Below are positions 54,956 through 63,976 of a DNA stretch of 64,000 nt, one piece after another; position 1 is the first letter of the stretch, and each line of letters starts with the position of its first letter. Made by a program: the position numbers and the translations under genes. The notes under the pieces are model-generated. The model had not been told where the DNA came from. It saw only the letters and a list, made by a program, of their open reading frames with translations, and made no database searches. Source of the DNA: Pseudobdellovibrionaceae bacterium (GTDB lineage: Bacteria > Bdellovibrionota > Bdellovibrionia > Bdellovibrionales > UBA1609); NCBI GenBank assembly GCA_018663505.1, contig JABJQG010000014.1, forward strand, positions 1 through 64,000. The letters are read 5' to 3'.

Positions 54956-55297
54956 ATGAGAGTCAAAAGAGGCTTTAAAGCCAGAAGAAGAAGAAATAAA
55001 GTATTAGATCGTGCTAAAGGATACAGAGGCGCAAATAGTCGTGTTTACTCTGTGGCTGCCGAAAAAAACGATCGTGCCTTAAGCTATGCTTATAGAGATA
55101 GAAAAGTTAAAAAACGTGAGTTTAGAAAACTTTGGACAATTCGTATTAATGCAGCTGCTCGTGAGTGTGGAACCACATACTCAAGCCTTATGGGTGCGTT
55201 AAATAAGTCTGAAATTGTTATGGACAGAAAGATTTTAGCAGATATGGCTGTAAATGATATGACTGCATTTAAAGATTTAGTGACTCAATTAGGCTAA
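54956..55297 (+). CDS. rplT: Ribosomal protein L20
   Basis: The 113-aa product is L20: the N-terminal basic extension [25 protein letters not shown] and the globular part [28 protein letters not shown] are typical. It is needed for early 50S assembly and often represses its own operon by binding the leader. AAGGAG precedes the ATG. A terminator follows at 55318, so the mevalonate genes further on have at least a partial break from this operon. Confidence 0.97.
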   Translation: MRVKRGFKARRRRNKVLDRAKGYRGANSRVYSVAAEKNDRALSYAYRDRKVKKREFRKLWTIRINAAARECGTTYSSLMGALNKSEIVMDRKILADMAVNDMTAFKDLVTQLG

Positions 55298-55317
55298 ATC
55301 ATTTGAACTTTTAGGAG

Positions 55318-55351
55318 AGGCCAAGTTTGTTGTACAAGCCTGGCCTTTTTT
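55318..55351 (+). terminator. Terminator between rplT and the mevalonate cluster
   Basis: AGGCCA (55318-55323) pairs with TGGCCT (55341-55346) around an inner fold, followed by a T run to 55351. A second hairpin (TGGGCC-CTCT-GGCCCA near 55364-55379) lies just before the next gene and could serve read-through control. Confidence 0.65.
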
Positions 55352-55402
55352 AATTAAAAGTAGCTTGGGCCCTCTGGCCCAGGAGCTTAAAGAGAGACTT
55401 GG

Positions 55403-56437
55403 ATGCCCACATTTGAAAATCGTAAACAAGATCATATTGAGCACTCCTTAGGGGAAGCTTGTCAGGCCACAGGGCTTTCTGATCTTGATCGCATTCAACT
55501 GGTGCATCATTCTTTACCAGATCTGAATTTTGAAGACATTCAAATTAATACAACAGTATTAAACCTTGAGCAAAAAACTCCGTTTTATGTGGCATCAATG
55601 ACTGGTGGTTTTCCTGGTTCCGTGGATATTAATCTGAAAATAGCAAAAGTTTGTGCTCAGCGCGGTTGGCTTATGGGAGTTGGATCTCAAAGAAAAGAGT
55701 TAACCAATCCAGAGGCTAAAGTGGAATGGGAAAATCTTGTTCAGCAAGTGCCTCATGTGAACTTACTTTCTAATATTGGAATCTCACAGTTGATCACATC
55801 TACGCCAGATCAAATTTTACAGCTCGTGGAAAATTTAAGTGCAAAAGCATTGATTGTACATTTGAACCCTCTTCAGGAAGCTTTGCAAATGGAGGGGACT
55901 CCTCAGTTTAAGGGAGGCATAGGAGCGTTAAGGGTAATTAAAAAGCACTTAACTGTTCCCCTTATAATAAAAGAAACAGGCAGCGGTATAAGTAAACCTG
56001 TTTTGGAGCTATTGAATTCGCTCGAAGTTGACGCTGTGGATGTAAGTGGATTAGGGGGAACACATTGGGGGCGAATAGAGGGGGCACGGGCTAATTCGGG
56101 TAGTTTTTCTCAAATAGCTGCAGAAACTTTTGCCGATTGGGGCGAGAGCACATTAAGTTCAGTGATGATTGCATCTGCTATGAAGCCAAAATACGAGGTT
56201 TGGGGCTCTGGAGGAGTACGCTCCGGCTTAGATGCGGCGAAGCTGCTGTCTTTGGGGGCAGATTTAGTAGGTTTTGCTCGTCCAATTTTAGTTGCGGCGT
56301 TGCAATCTGAGCAACAATTGGATAAAACCATGGAACAATTTGAATTAGAGTTAAAAATAGCAATGTTTTGCACAAACTGTGGGACTATTGATGATTTGAG
56401 AACTAAAAAGGTATGGGCGTGGAAGAAGAGTTATTAG
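55403..56437 (+). CDS. fni: Isopentenyl-diphosphate delta-isomerase, type 2
   Basis: The 344-aa product is the FMN- and NADPH-dependent type 2 isomerase that interconverts IPP and DMAPP. It shows the start R-K-x-x-H-I-E, PFYVASMTGG, MGVGSQRKEL, VKETGSGI-like IIKETGSGISK and the flavin loop VDVSGLGGTHWGRIEG. GSGGVRSGLDAAKLLSLGADLVGFARP completes the barrel. It opens the mevalonate cluster and overlaps the reductase gene by 25 bp. The start is the ATG in GGATGCCC at 55403. Confidence 0.93.
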   Translation: MPTFENRKQDHIEHSLGEACQATGLSDLDRIQLVHHSLPDLNFEDIQINTTVLNLEQKTPFYVASMTGGFPGSVDINLKIAKVCAQRGWLMGVGSQRKELTNPEAKVEWENLVQQVPHVNLLSNIGISQLITSTPDQILQLVENLSAKALIVHLNPLQEALQMEGTPQFKGGIGALRVIKKHLTVPLIIKETGSGISKPVLELLNSLEVDAVDVSGLGGTHWGRIEGARANSGSFSQIAAETFADWGESTLSSVMIASAMKPKYEVWGSGGVRSGLDAAKLLSLGADLVGFARPILVAALQSEQQLDKTMEQFELELKIAMFCTNCGTIDDLRTKKVWAWKKSY

Positions 56438-57744
56438 AGCTACATAAAAGTTTATTTCAGGGCTTTTCAAAACTTTCTAAGGAGGAGAGATTCGAACGAC
56501 TGAAGTCAATGGGAGCTCTATCTTCAGAAGATGTTCAATTTCTATCAAAAGAAGGTAATACCTCATTTAGTTTAGCAGAAAAATTTATTGAGAACGTAAT
56601 TGGTTTTTATCAAATGCCTATGGGTGTTGCTGCAAACTTTGTTATTGATGGAAAACCTTACGTCATACCAATGGCTGTGGAAGAAACCTCCATTATAGCA
56701 GCAGCAAGTAAAACTGCAAAATGGGTTCGTGATAATGGATCAATTACAACTGAATCTGTAGGTAAAAATATTATTGGTCAGATACAGATTCCTAGAGTGA
56801 AAAATTTTGAAAATTTAAAAGACCAGTTAGCAACACATAAACAGGAGTTTATTGATGAAGTAAATCAAGTTGTGGCTATGGGACTTGTTCGACGAGGTGG
56901 TGGAGTGAAAGATATAACACTTCGCCATGTTGAGCGTGGAGATGGTGATGCTATGGCTGTGATTCATGTTTATGCCGATCCGTGTGAAGCTATGGGCGCG
57001 AATATTATGAATCAGGTTGTAGAGTATTTAAAATTCCCCATAGAAGGTATTTCTGGCGAAGAAGTTGGTATTTGTATTTTATCAAACTTAGTAGATACAA
57101 AAGTAACACGTGCAAAAGTTGTTTTAAATAATATTGATGAAGATTTAGCTGAAAAAATTGAAGAGGCTTCACTTTTTTCACAAGTAGACCCCTATCGTGC
57201 AGCTACAAACAATAAAGGCGTTTTAAATGGAATTGATCCAATTTTAATTGCTACTGGCAACGATTGGCGGGCAGTGGAGGCTGGTGTTCATTCTTATGCA
57301 GCCAAAAATGGCCAATATTCTTCAGTGACTCGTTGGAAAAAAGTAGGTAAGCAATTAATTGGCGAATTTGAAGCTCCAATTATTGTAGGAGTGGTGGGGG
57401 GAGTTACAAAGCTTCATCCAGCAGCTCAATTGGGATTAAAGATGTTGGGTGTGGATTCTGCAGAAGAGCTATCTCGAATTTGTGCTGCAGTAGGGTTGAT
57501 TCAAAACCTTGGTGCCATAAAAGCATTGGCTACCGTGGGGATAATTGAAGGACATATGAAATTACATATTAAGAACTTAACTTTAGGGGCAGGGGCCATG
57601 GAAAAAGAGATTCCATTGGTACAAAAAAAGCTAGAAGAAATATTAGCATTAAGAAAACGAATTTCCTTATCTAACGCCATTGATGTATTGAAGGAAATTC
57701 GTGATCAAGCCAGCGGCTCTATTTTAACACATAAAGAAAACTAA
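56413..57744 (+). CDS. mvaA: Hydroxymethylglutaryl-CoA reductase, class II
   Basis: The 443-aa product is the bacterial class II reductase that makes mevalonate. It has ENVIGFYQMPMGVAANFVIDG (catalytic Glu region), EETSIIAAASKTAKW (catalytic Lys region), the NAD-binding part DGDAMAVIHVYADPCEAMGANIMNQ, and NDWRAVEAGVHSYA. It begins inside the fni gene (25-bp overlap) with AAAGG upstream, indicating tight coupling. HMG-CoA synthase is not in the window. Confidence 0.93.
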   Translation: MGVEEELLELHKSLFQGFSKLSKEERFERLKSMGALSSEDVQFLSKEGNTSFSLAEKFIENVIGFYQMPMGVAANFVIDGKPYVIPMAVEETSIIAAASKTAKWVRDNGSITTESVGKNIIGQIQIPRVKNFENLKDQLATHKQEFIDEVNQVVAMGLVRRGGGVKDITLRHVERGDGDAMAVIHVYADPCEAMGANIMNQVVEYLKFPIEGISGEEVGICILSNLVDTKVTRAKVVLNNIDEDLAEKIEEASLFSQVDPYRAATNNKGVLNGIDPILIATGNDWRAVEAGVHSYAAKNGQYSSVTRWKKVGKQLIGEFEAPIIVGVVGGVTKLHPAAQLGLKMLGVDSAEELSRICAAVGLIQNLGAIKALATVGIIEGHMKLHIKNLTLGAGAMEKEIPLVQKKLEEILALRKRISLSNAIDVLKEIRDQASGSILTHKEN

Positions 57745-57747
57745 ATT

Positions 57748-58884
57748 ATGTCTTACGTCTTCTCGGCACCAGGAAAAACTTTTTTATTTGGAGAATATTT
57801 GGCCTTAAACGGTGGCCCTGCAATTGTGGCATCTACTGGCCCTCGTTTTGAATTAAAGGTATCTAAAGGAGAAGGACTCTGTCATGACATTCATCCTAAA
57901 AGTTTAGCTGGCTTGTGGATGCGGGCTAATGCCTTTGATTTTTCAAATGTTGATATTGAATTTATTGATCCTTATGAAGGTAAAGGCGGCTTTGGTGCTT
58001 CTTCTGCAGAATTTTTGTTAGTATATATTTGGAGTGAGTATTTAAAGAATCAAAGTGATTTTTTAAATAAACTAGATTTACAACATTTGTGGAGTTCATA
58101 TAGGGAGCTCTCGTTAGAGTCTGGTGCCTCTGTCACCCCAAGTGGTATAGATGTTATAGGCCAGTTGCTTGGTGGGATTTCTAAGGTTCAATGGCAGGAG
58201 GGTCGGTTAACAAAAGTGGGCAGGTTGAACTGGAACTTTGAAAGCCAAAGCTTTTGTTTATTAAAGACCACAAAAAAAGTGAATACCCACGAACATTTAG
58301 CTCAGTTAGATATTAAGGGTGATGATTTTTCCGATTTGTTATCTGTTGTCAACAAGGCTGAAAAGGCTTTTAAGAACAATGATGCTTTTCATCTACTAGT
58401 TTGTTTAGAAACTTATTATCAATCTTTGATGGCAAGGGGGCTTGTTCATCAAAATACTCAGAATATTGTTAAGCAGTTAAAAGCTGCGGAGAGTATTTTG
58501 GGCGCAAAGGGTTGTGGGGCAATGGGTGCGGATGTTATCTGGGTTCTTTGTGAAACAGAAAAGTTGGATCAATTACAGAACTTTTTTAAAGTTGTGGGCT
58601 TAGAGATGGTTGCCACAGAAAAGAACTTAAGTACCGGTGTTGAGATGAAGGCCAGTCTTGAGGGGGTTAAGATTGATCTAAACTATGATTTAAAAATTGA
58701 GGAAGAGAAAAACAAACGGGCTCTTAAAAAAAGTATGACTCAACAGTTATTAAATAAAGAAGCTGAGCTCACTCAAGTGAATAATGTACAAGTTGATAGT
58801 GGAGTGGAACCCATACCTGTAGAAGGATATGGTGTAGAGGGTATTGACTTTATACCCGATTTTTCACCTGAGGAACCTGCGTGA
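57748..58884 (+). CDS. GHMP kinase, probable phosphomevalonate kinase
   Basis: The 378-aa product has the GHMP layout. It begins FSAPGKTFLFGEYLALNGGPAIVAS, then the ATP loop GGFGASSAEFLL (about residues 84-95), and a C-terminal GAKGCGAMGADVIWVL motif. Position between the HMG-CoA reductase and the decarboxylase fits phosphomevalonate kinase. It has a tail of about 65 residues after the kinase fold (from KKSMTQQLLN to FSPEEPA) that is acidic and not part of the family core. The stop overlaps the next start by four bases. Confidence 0.8.
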   Translation: MSYVFSAPGKTFLFGEYLALNGGPAIVASTGPRFELKVSKGEGLCHDIHPKSLAGLWMRANAFDFSNVDIEFIDPYEGKGGFGASSAEFLLVYIWSEYLKNQSDFLNKLDLQHLWSSYRELSLESGASVTPSGIDVIGQLLGGISKVQWQEGRLTKVGRLNWNFESQSFCLLKTTKKVNTHEHLAQLDIKGDDFSDLLSVVNKAEKAFKNNDAFHLLVCLETYYQSLMARGLVHQNTQNIVKQLKAAESILGAKGCGAMGADVIWVLCETEKLDQLQNFFKVVGLEMVATEKNLSTGVEMKASLEGVKIDLNYDLKIEEEKNKRALKKSMTQQLLNKEAELTQVNNVQVDSGVEPIPVEGYGVEGIDFIPDFSPEEPA

Positions 58885-59861
58885 GTGTGAGATCTTGGTT
58901 TGCTAAAAGCCCGTCAAATATTGCTCTCATTAAGTATATGGGGAAAATAGATGCGTCTGTAAATGCGCCTACTAATAAATCTCTGTCTTACACTTTAGGT
59001 CACTTATTGAGTTATGTTCATATCAGTCTGTGTGAGAAAGATTCCTGGGAACCTCTATTGTCCATTATAGATGGTGAAAAAGAAATTCAATTTTCTGATA
59101 TTCAAATTTCCGAAAAAGGACAAGCCCGTTTTTTAAAACATCTTAATTTTTTAAAAACACAATTGGGCCTAGAGAACTACAAGTTTAAAATTCAATCAAA
59201 TAATTTATTCCCACAGGACTGTGGACTTGCTAGCTCTGCATCAAGCTTTGCTGCTTTAACTTCGGCAGTGTACTTAGCTGCACAAGAGTTGGTGGCTGCA
59301 GATTTGACAGTGTACCAGTTAGCAAACTTAAGCCAAAGGGGCTCAGGTTCTTCATGTCGATCTTTTTTTAGCCCTTGGTCAATTTGGGAATCTGATGGTG
59401 CCAAGGAAGTGTCCATTGATTATGACCAACTTTTACATATGGTTATTGTTGTGGAGGATAAGATTAAATCGGTGTCCTCATCTGAAGCTCATTTAAGAGT
59501 AACATCCAGCTCATTATTTAATAATAGGGTGGATCGTGCAAACACTCGATGCTTAGATTTACTAAGTGCTTTGAATCAAAAAAAATGGAAAGCAGCTTAT
59601 GAAATTACATGGGCCGAGTTTTGGGACATGCATGTTTTGTTTGAAACGGCAGAGCCTCACTTTAGTTATATGACCTCTGGTTCTTTGGAAGTGTTGCGAT
59701 TCGCTGAAAAACAATGGCTTGTTAAAAAAGATGGTCCACTGGTTACCATGGACGCGGGTGCAAATGTTCACTTAATATATCGAAAGGATCAACAGTCTTT
59801 ATATGCTGAAACCAGGCTAAAATTTAGTGGTAAGTATAAGGTATTTGGATCTAATGAGTAA
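58881..59861 (+). CDS. mvaD: Diphosphomevalonate decarboxylase
   Basis: The 326-aa product starts at GTG 58881 (overlap with the kinase stop). It has the decarboxylase signatures: AKSPSNIALIKYMGKID, NAPTNKSLSYTL, GLASSASSFAALTSAVY, RGSGSSCRSFFSPW and, near the end, VTMDAGANVHLIY with the catalytic aspartate. It makes IPP from diphosphomevalonate with ATP. The stop overlaps the next gene by eight bases. Confidence 0.92.
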   Translation: MSVRSWFAKSPSNIALIKYMGKIDASVNAPTNKSLSYTLGHLLSYVHISLCEKDSWEPLLSIIDGEKEIQFSDIQISEKGQARFLKHLNFLKTQLGLENYKFKIQSNNLFPQDCGLASSASSFAALTSAVYLAAQELVAADLTVYQLANLSQRGSGSSCRSFFSPWSIWESDGAKEVSIDYDQLLHMVIVVEDKIKSVSSSEAHLRVTSSSLFNNRVDRANTRCLDLLSALNQKKWKAAYEITWAEFWDMHVLFETAEPHFSYMTSGSLEVLRFAEKQWLVKKDGPLVTMDAGANVHLIYRKDQQSLYAETRLKFSGKYKVFGSNE

Positions 59862-60732
59862 TTTTTCTTGTACTACCTACGGAAAGTGGATTCTGAGTGG
59901 GGAGCACACTGTCTTACGCCAAGGTGAAGCTTTGGTCTTTCCAGTAAAATCTAAATGCTTAGAGCTTATTTATACATATAATCCCGAATACCTTTCTTTA
60001 AATTTAGAGGGCGAGTGTGGTGAAGATTATAAATTACTTTTTTGGGGGTTACTAGATCACGCCTTAGAGAAAGTGAATAAGTCCAAGGAAAATCTTTGTG
60101 GTGAAATTTACTTGAAAGCAAACCTTCCGGTTGGTGCTGGTCTTGGAGCTTCGGCAGCTCTTTGTGTTGCCATGGGTAGATGGTTTGTACATTTGGATTA
60201 TGTGCAGGAAAAATCATTATATGAGTTTTGTAGATCTTTAGAAGACTTGTTTCATGGTGAAAGTAGCGGAGTAGATATTGCTGTTACATTAGCTGGTGAA
60301 GGTATACGTTTTAAAAAAGGACAACCAGCAGAGCCCTTAAAGTTAAACTGGCAACCGAATTGGTATTTGTCTTACTCGGGACAAATTGGAGTGACTTCGG
60401 AGTGCATTAGAAAAGTTAAGAGCATCATTGAATCAGACCCAAAAAAAGGCGAGAGCTTAGATAATAAAATGCAAAATTCAACTGCGCTTGCAAGAATGGC
60501 ATTGTTAGATAATTGTGAAGCTGGTGTGGATCAACTAAAGGAAGCTATGGATGAGGCTTGTGATGTTTTTAAAAAGTGGCAACTCACAGAAGGTGCACTT
60601 GGCAGACATTTGCAGGAGCTTAAAGATGCGGGAGCTATAGCTGTTAAGCCCACAGGGTCTGGCGGTGGCGGCTATGTGCTTAGCCTGTGGCCTGAAGGAG
60701 CTAGTCAGAATATGAAACTTATTAAAATCTAA
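59854..60732 (+). CDS. Mevalonate kinase
   Basis: I chose ATG 59854 (292 aa) rather than the longer frame at 59827, since the protein then starts SNFSCTTYGKWILSGEHTVLRQG as expected of the family. The ATP loop is LPVGAGLGASAALCVA, the substrate segment HGESSGVDIAVTLAG and the C-terminal loop KPTGSGGGGYVLSL. It phosphorylates mevalonate, step one after the reductase. It is last in the cluster, so the five genes together convert HMG-CoA to IPP and DMAPP. Confidence 0.88.
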   Translation: MSNFSCTTYGKWILSGEHTVLRQGEALVFPVKSKCLELIYTYNPEYLSLNLEGECGEDYKLLFWGLLDHALEKVNKSKENLCGEIYLKANLPVGAGLGASAALCVAMGRWFVHLDYVQEKSLYEFCRSLEDLFHGESSGVDIAVTLAGEGIRFKKGQPAEPLKLNWQPNWYLSYSGQIGVTSECIRKVKSIIESDPKKGESLDNKMQNSTALARMALLDNCEAGVDQLKEAMDEACDVFKKWQLTEGALGRHLQELKDAGAIAVKPTGSGGGGYVLSLWPEGASQNMKLIKI

Positions 60733-60855
60733 TATTTAATATTTCAGGTGATAATCAGCTCTCACGCACCAAAGCATTATTGTTCTTAAGGGAGAGCAAG
60801 TATATTATTTGAGCTTTTCACTATAAAAATATACTAGCAGGGATTTTGACGCGTA

Positions 60856-60883
60856 TTGACGAAAGTTCAGTAGTGATTACATT
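60856..60883 (+). promoter_or_regulatory. Candidate promoter of ihfA-merR
   Basis: TTGACG (60856-60861), a 16-bp spacer and TACATT (60878-60883), about 108 bp before the ihfA start. Reasonable sigma-70 match. Confidence 0.45.
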
Positions 60884-60991
60884 TTTAAGTCTAGTTGAGT
60901 CATATCTATTGGGCTAAATCTATAAAATTGTTGAATCTTTTTAAAGAGTTGGTAGCCTAAAGAAGATCTATTTTTTTTCTAGGAGAGATGC

Positions 60992-61318
60992 ATGGTAGAT
61001 GATAATTCACGTTCCACGATGACTAAAGCTGATATCGTAGAAAAAGTTTATGATAAGATTGGATTTTCAAAAAAAGAAGCTTCTGAGCTTGTTGAAATGG
61101 TTTTTGGGCAACTGAAAAAAGTCATATGTAATGGCGATAAGGTAAAGATCTCTGGATTTGGGAACTTTATCGTAAGAGAGAAAAAAGCCCGTGTAGGTCG
61201 AAATCCACAAACTGGTGATCAAATTACAATTACAGCTCGTCGTGTTCTAACCTTTAAACCCAGTCAGGTGTTAAAAGCTGTTTTAAATGGTGAAGACACA
61301 GAAGGTTTAAAAGATTAA
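60992..61318 (+). CDS. ihfA: Integration host factor subunit alpha (HU/IHF family)
   Basis: The 108-aa product is an HU/IHF DNA-bending protein: TKADIVEKVYDKIGFSKKEASELVE, KVKISGFGNFIVREKKARVGRNPQTGD and TITARRVLTFKPSQVLK, which favours IHF-alpha over HU. AGGAGAG precedes the ATG. It is followed after 14 bp by a MerR-family gene, an order seen in several proteobacteria. Confidence 0.9.
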   Translation: MVDDNSRSTMTKADIVEKVYDKIGFSKKEASELVEMVFGQLKKVICNGDKVKISGFGNFIVREKKARVGRNPQTGDQITITARRVLTFKPSQVLKAVLNGEDTEGLKD

Positions 61319-61332
61319 TCTAGGATTAAAAA

Positions 61333-61794
61333 ATGATAGAAAACGAAATTATTTTTGAAACTAAAGATGAGGTTACAGAGGCTCCTGCCCCTATAAATTT
61401 TGGCTTAGAAATTGTGGATGAAACTCTTGCTAGCGAAATTCGTAATATTCCTTCCCGCTTGGCCTTTAAAATTGGTGATGTAGCTAAAATAGTTGGAGTG
61501 AAAAGCTATGTTTTGCGTTACTGGGAAACTGAATTTAGTGTTTTAAAATTAAAAAAATCAAAGCATAATCAGCGTGTTTACGAGCAAAAAGATGTGGAAA
61601 ACTTGTTAATCATAAAAAAACTTTTGTATCGTGATCGTTTTTCTATTGAAGGGGCTCGTGCTGCTTTGAAGAGATATAAAAAGTCTGGTGCTAAGGCTGC
61701 TCGTAATGCTTCAGACACGAAATTGAAGAAGTTGACAGAGCAGACACAGATACTTTTGACGCAAATCCACAATTTAAAACACATCTTTAGTTAA
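61333..61794 (+). CDS. MerR-family transcription regulator
   Basis: The 153-aa product has a MerR winged-helix domain at residues about 45-115 (LAFKIGDVAKIVGVKSYVLRYWETEF, NQRVYEQKDVENLLIIKKLLYRDRFSIEGARAAL). It is followed by a basic linker and a short coiled coil (KLKKLTEQTQILLTQIHNLKHIF), with no effector domain. Small MerR genes after ihfA are common; their targets are not known here. AGGA precedes the ATG. Confidence 0.88.
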   Translation: MIENEIIFETKDEVTEAPAPINFGLEIVDETLASEIRNIPSRLAFKIGDVAKIVGVKSYVLRYWETEFSVLKLKKSKHNQRVYEQKDVENLLIIKKLLYRDRFSIEGARAALKRYKKSGAKAARNASDTKLKKLTEQTQILLTQIHNLKHIFS

Positions 61795-61841
61795 GTTTAT
61801 TTTCTATTTTCTTAATTTGTGATAGTCGTAGTGTCCATTAG

Positions 61842-61992
61842 GCCTGACTCATTAATGTAAGACCTTATTTATGTTTAAGCCCTGACCCAAAAAAGCTCAG
61901 ACAGGCAGTGCTCAGCCTTCGGCTTCCGCGCTGAACTCGTTTTTTGTGCCAGGGCTTAAACATAAATAAGGTCTTACATTAATAAATCAGGC
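61842..61992. repeat. Fold-back element B: 33-bp perfect inverted arms around the 45-nt core shared with element A
   Basis: Positions 61852-61884 are the exact reverse complement of 61950-61982 (33 of 33). The pairing extends outward with GCCTGA/TCAGGC (61842-61847 with 61987-61992) and inward through six A against six T. The core 61895-61939 is the same length as that of element A (45 nt) and 33 bases are identical: GCTCAGACA at the start, CCTTCGG in the middle, GAACTCG at the end. The arms of B and A are not alike. It sits between two genes in the same direction, 47 bp after the MerR stop. Confidence 0.85.
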
Positions 61993-62049
61993 AATACTTG
62001 GGTAAGATTGAAGCTTATTAAAAGCCAATAATTTTTAAATGGAAATTTT

Positions 62050-62919
62050 ATGATTTTAAGTATTAATAATTTGAAGAAGTATTATGGGGATCTGAAGGCT
62101 GTTGATGGTGTTTCCTTTCATGTTGAGGAGGGGATTTGCTTTGGTTTATTGGGGCCAAATGGTGCAGGTAAGTCGACTACCTTAGAAATTCTAGAGGGAG
62201 TTAAAGAGGAGACCTCTGGGGAGATTTTATTTCAGGGGTTAGTACGAGATAAGAGTTATAAACAGCGTATTGGGATTCAGTTTCAGTCCACTGCTTTGCA
62301 GGATCACATGACTATAGAAGAAGCTCTTTATACTTTTCAAAGCTTTTATGAAAAAACTATGTCTATTGATCGTTTAATTGAACTTTGCAACTTACAAGAG
62401 ATCCTACATAAGGAGCACCGGCGCGTGTCTGGTGGGCAGCGACAAAGGTTGTTACTTGCTTTGTCCTTGATTAATGACCCAGAGATAATATTTTTAGATG
62501 AACCTACAACAGGGTTAGACCCTTATGCACGAATTAGATATTGGGAATTGATTAATGACATTAAAAAATTGGGAAAGACCATTATTTTAACAACTCATTA
62601 TATGGATGAAGCCCATAGTCTTTGTGATGAACTCATTATTATGGATCGTGGAAAGATTATTGCTCAGGGTTCTCCAGCAGAGTTGTTGGAAATTCACTTT
62701 AAGGAGCGAACTTTGATTTTACCTGAGAGCGAGAAAACGGCCCTGGAAAAATCTGATATTTCATTTAACGAGGTAAAAGGAAAATTACACATTTTATCCA
62801 CTGATGTTAAAGCTCATTTAAGGCAACTTATGGAAGTTGATATTAGTTTAGATGATATTGAAGTGAGAAGTCAGAATTTAGAAGATTTATTTATACAATT
62901 AACAGGAAGTACTTTTTGA
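62050..62919 (+). CDS. ABC transporter ATPase
   Basis: The 289-aa product is a cytoplasmic ATPase with GLLGPNGAGKSTT (Walker A, about residue 34), the signature SGGQRQRLLLALSL, FLDEPTTGLDP (Walker B) and TTHYMDEAHSLCDE. It is the ABC-2/CcmA-like type that drives export of drugs or polysaccharide or lipid compounds. Its stop overlaps the start of the permease gene by four bases, so the two are a unit. The C-terminal about 80 residues are a regulatory extension. Confidence 0.9.
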   Translation: MILSINNLKKYYGDLKAVDGVSFHVEEGICFGLLGPNGAGKSTTLEILEGVKEETSGEILFQGLVRDKSYKQRIGIQFQSTALQDHMTIEEALYTFQSFYEKTMSIDRLIELCNLQEILHKEHRRVSGGQRQRLLLALSLINDPEIIFLDEPTTGLDPYARIRYWELINDIKKLGKTIILTTHYMDEAHSLCDELIIMDRGKIIAQGSPAELLEIHFKERTLILPESEKTALEKSDISFNEVKGKLHILSTDVKAHLRQLMEVDISLDDIEVRSQNLEDLFIQLTGSTF

Positions 62920-63917
62920 AAGCAATTTATTATATTTTAGTAGCCCGTTTGAAAGAATTCTATAGAGATCGAGCCTCTTTAATGTGGAATTTTGCTTTTC
63001 CAATATTTATATTAGCAGGATTTTACTTTGTTTTTACTGGTGATCCGGAACCTGTTTATAAGGTCGGGGTTGTTAAAGATAGCTTTCAACAAGAGTTTAA
63101 ACAGTTAAAAAATATAAAATTTATAGATTATGATAGCCAGGCAGTTGCTGTTGAAAAACTAAGGCGACACAAAATTGACTTAGTTCTATTTGAAGATCAG
63201 CAAAAGGTGACTTATTGGGTGAATACTCAAGCCCCTAAAACCTATTTTGTTGAATTGCTTTTGAAATCACATGTTAAGAAACCAGTTGTTAAAGCTGAGG
63301 TTGCGGGCAAAGAGATTAGCTATATTCAGTGGGTATTTCCTGGAATTATAGGAATGAATCTTATGTTCTCTTGTTTATGGGGAGTGGGATACGTTATTGT
63401 TAAGTATCGTCAGGACGGCTATTTAAAACGATTAAATGCAACCCCCTTGTCTTCACTGCAGTTTCTAACTGGGCAATTATTGGCTCGCATTGTGATTTCT
63501 ATTGGAGTGTCAGCCATTTTGTTTTTGGGAGGATTATATGTGTTGGGTATTCCCATGCAAGGGAGTTATTTTAACTTGATGTTGGTTTTTTTAAGTGGCG
63601 TAGCTAGCCTCGTTGCCGTAGGATTGATTGTTGCAACACGAACTACATCGAAAGAGTTTGCTGACGGTATCTTAAATGTAGTTTCTTGGCCCATGATGTT
63701 TTTTTCTGAGGTTTGGTTTTCGCTGGAAGATGCATCTCAATGGGTACAAAATATTGCTTCATTTATACCTTTAACTCATTTGATTAAGGGATCTCGCTCA
63801 ATTATCACAGAAGGCAAAGGCCTTGCTGATGTTTTACCTCATATTATTTATATGCTTGGATTTACAGTGGTGTTTGTGCTTATTTCTGCTTTTTTATTTA
63901 AGTGGTCAGAAGATTGA
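62916..63917 (+). CDS. ABC-2 type transporter permease
   Basis: The 333-aa product starts at TTG 62916 (overlap with the ATPase stop). It has a short cytoplasmic start (ARLKEFYRDRASLMWN), one membrane helix (residues about 24-41), a soluble loop of about 100 residues, then five helices from about residue 140. This matches ABC-2 permeases of drug-type exporters. GYLKRLNATPLSSLQFLTGQLLAR is the coupling-helix region. Substrate unknown. Confidence 0.88.
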   Translation: MKAIYYILVARLKEFYRDRASLMWNFAFPIFILAGFYFVFTGDPEPVYKVGVVKDSFQQEFKQLKNIKFIDYDSQAVAVEKLRRHKIDLVLFEDQQKVTYWVNTQAPKTYFVELLLKSHVKKPVVKAEVAGKEISYIQWVFPGIIGMNLMFSCLWGVGYVIVKYRQDGYLKRLNATPLSSLQFLTGQLLARIVISIGVSAILFLGGLYVLGIPMQGSYFNLMLVFLSGVASLVAVGLIVATRTTSKEFADGILNVVSWPMMFFSEVWFSLEDASQWVQNIASFIPLTHLIKGSRSIITEGKGLADVLPHIIYMLGFTVVFVLISAFLFKWSED

Positions 63918-63952
63918 TGAGTGGGGATATTTTATAAACTGTTGTAATAAAA

Positions 63953-63976
63953 AAAGGAGAGCCTGGGCTCTCCTTT
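63953..63976. terminator. Terminator at the right edge, strongest on the minus strand
   Basis: AAAGGAGAGCC (63953-63963) is perfectly inverted at 63966-63976 with a CTGG tip. On the minus strand a T run of seven follows, so it likely ends a gene from beyond the window; on the + strand it may also serve the ABC permease gene. Confidence 0.7.

Noticed and set aside
60749-60806. GCTCTC/GAGAGC inverted repeat after the mevalonate kinase gene as a terminator
   Set aside because: The loop is about 40 nt and no T run follows; it could be chance.
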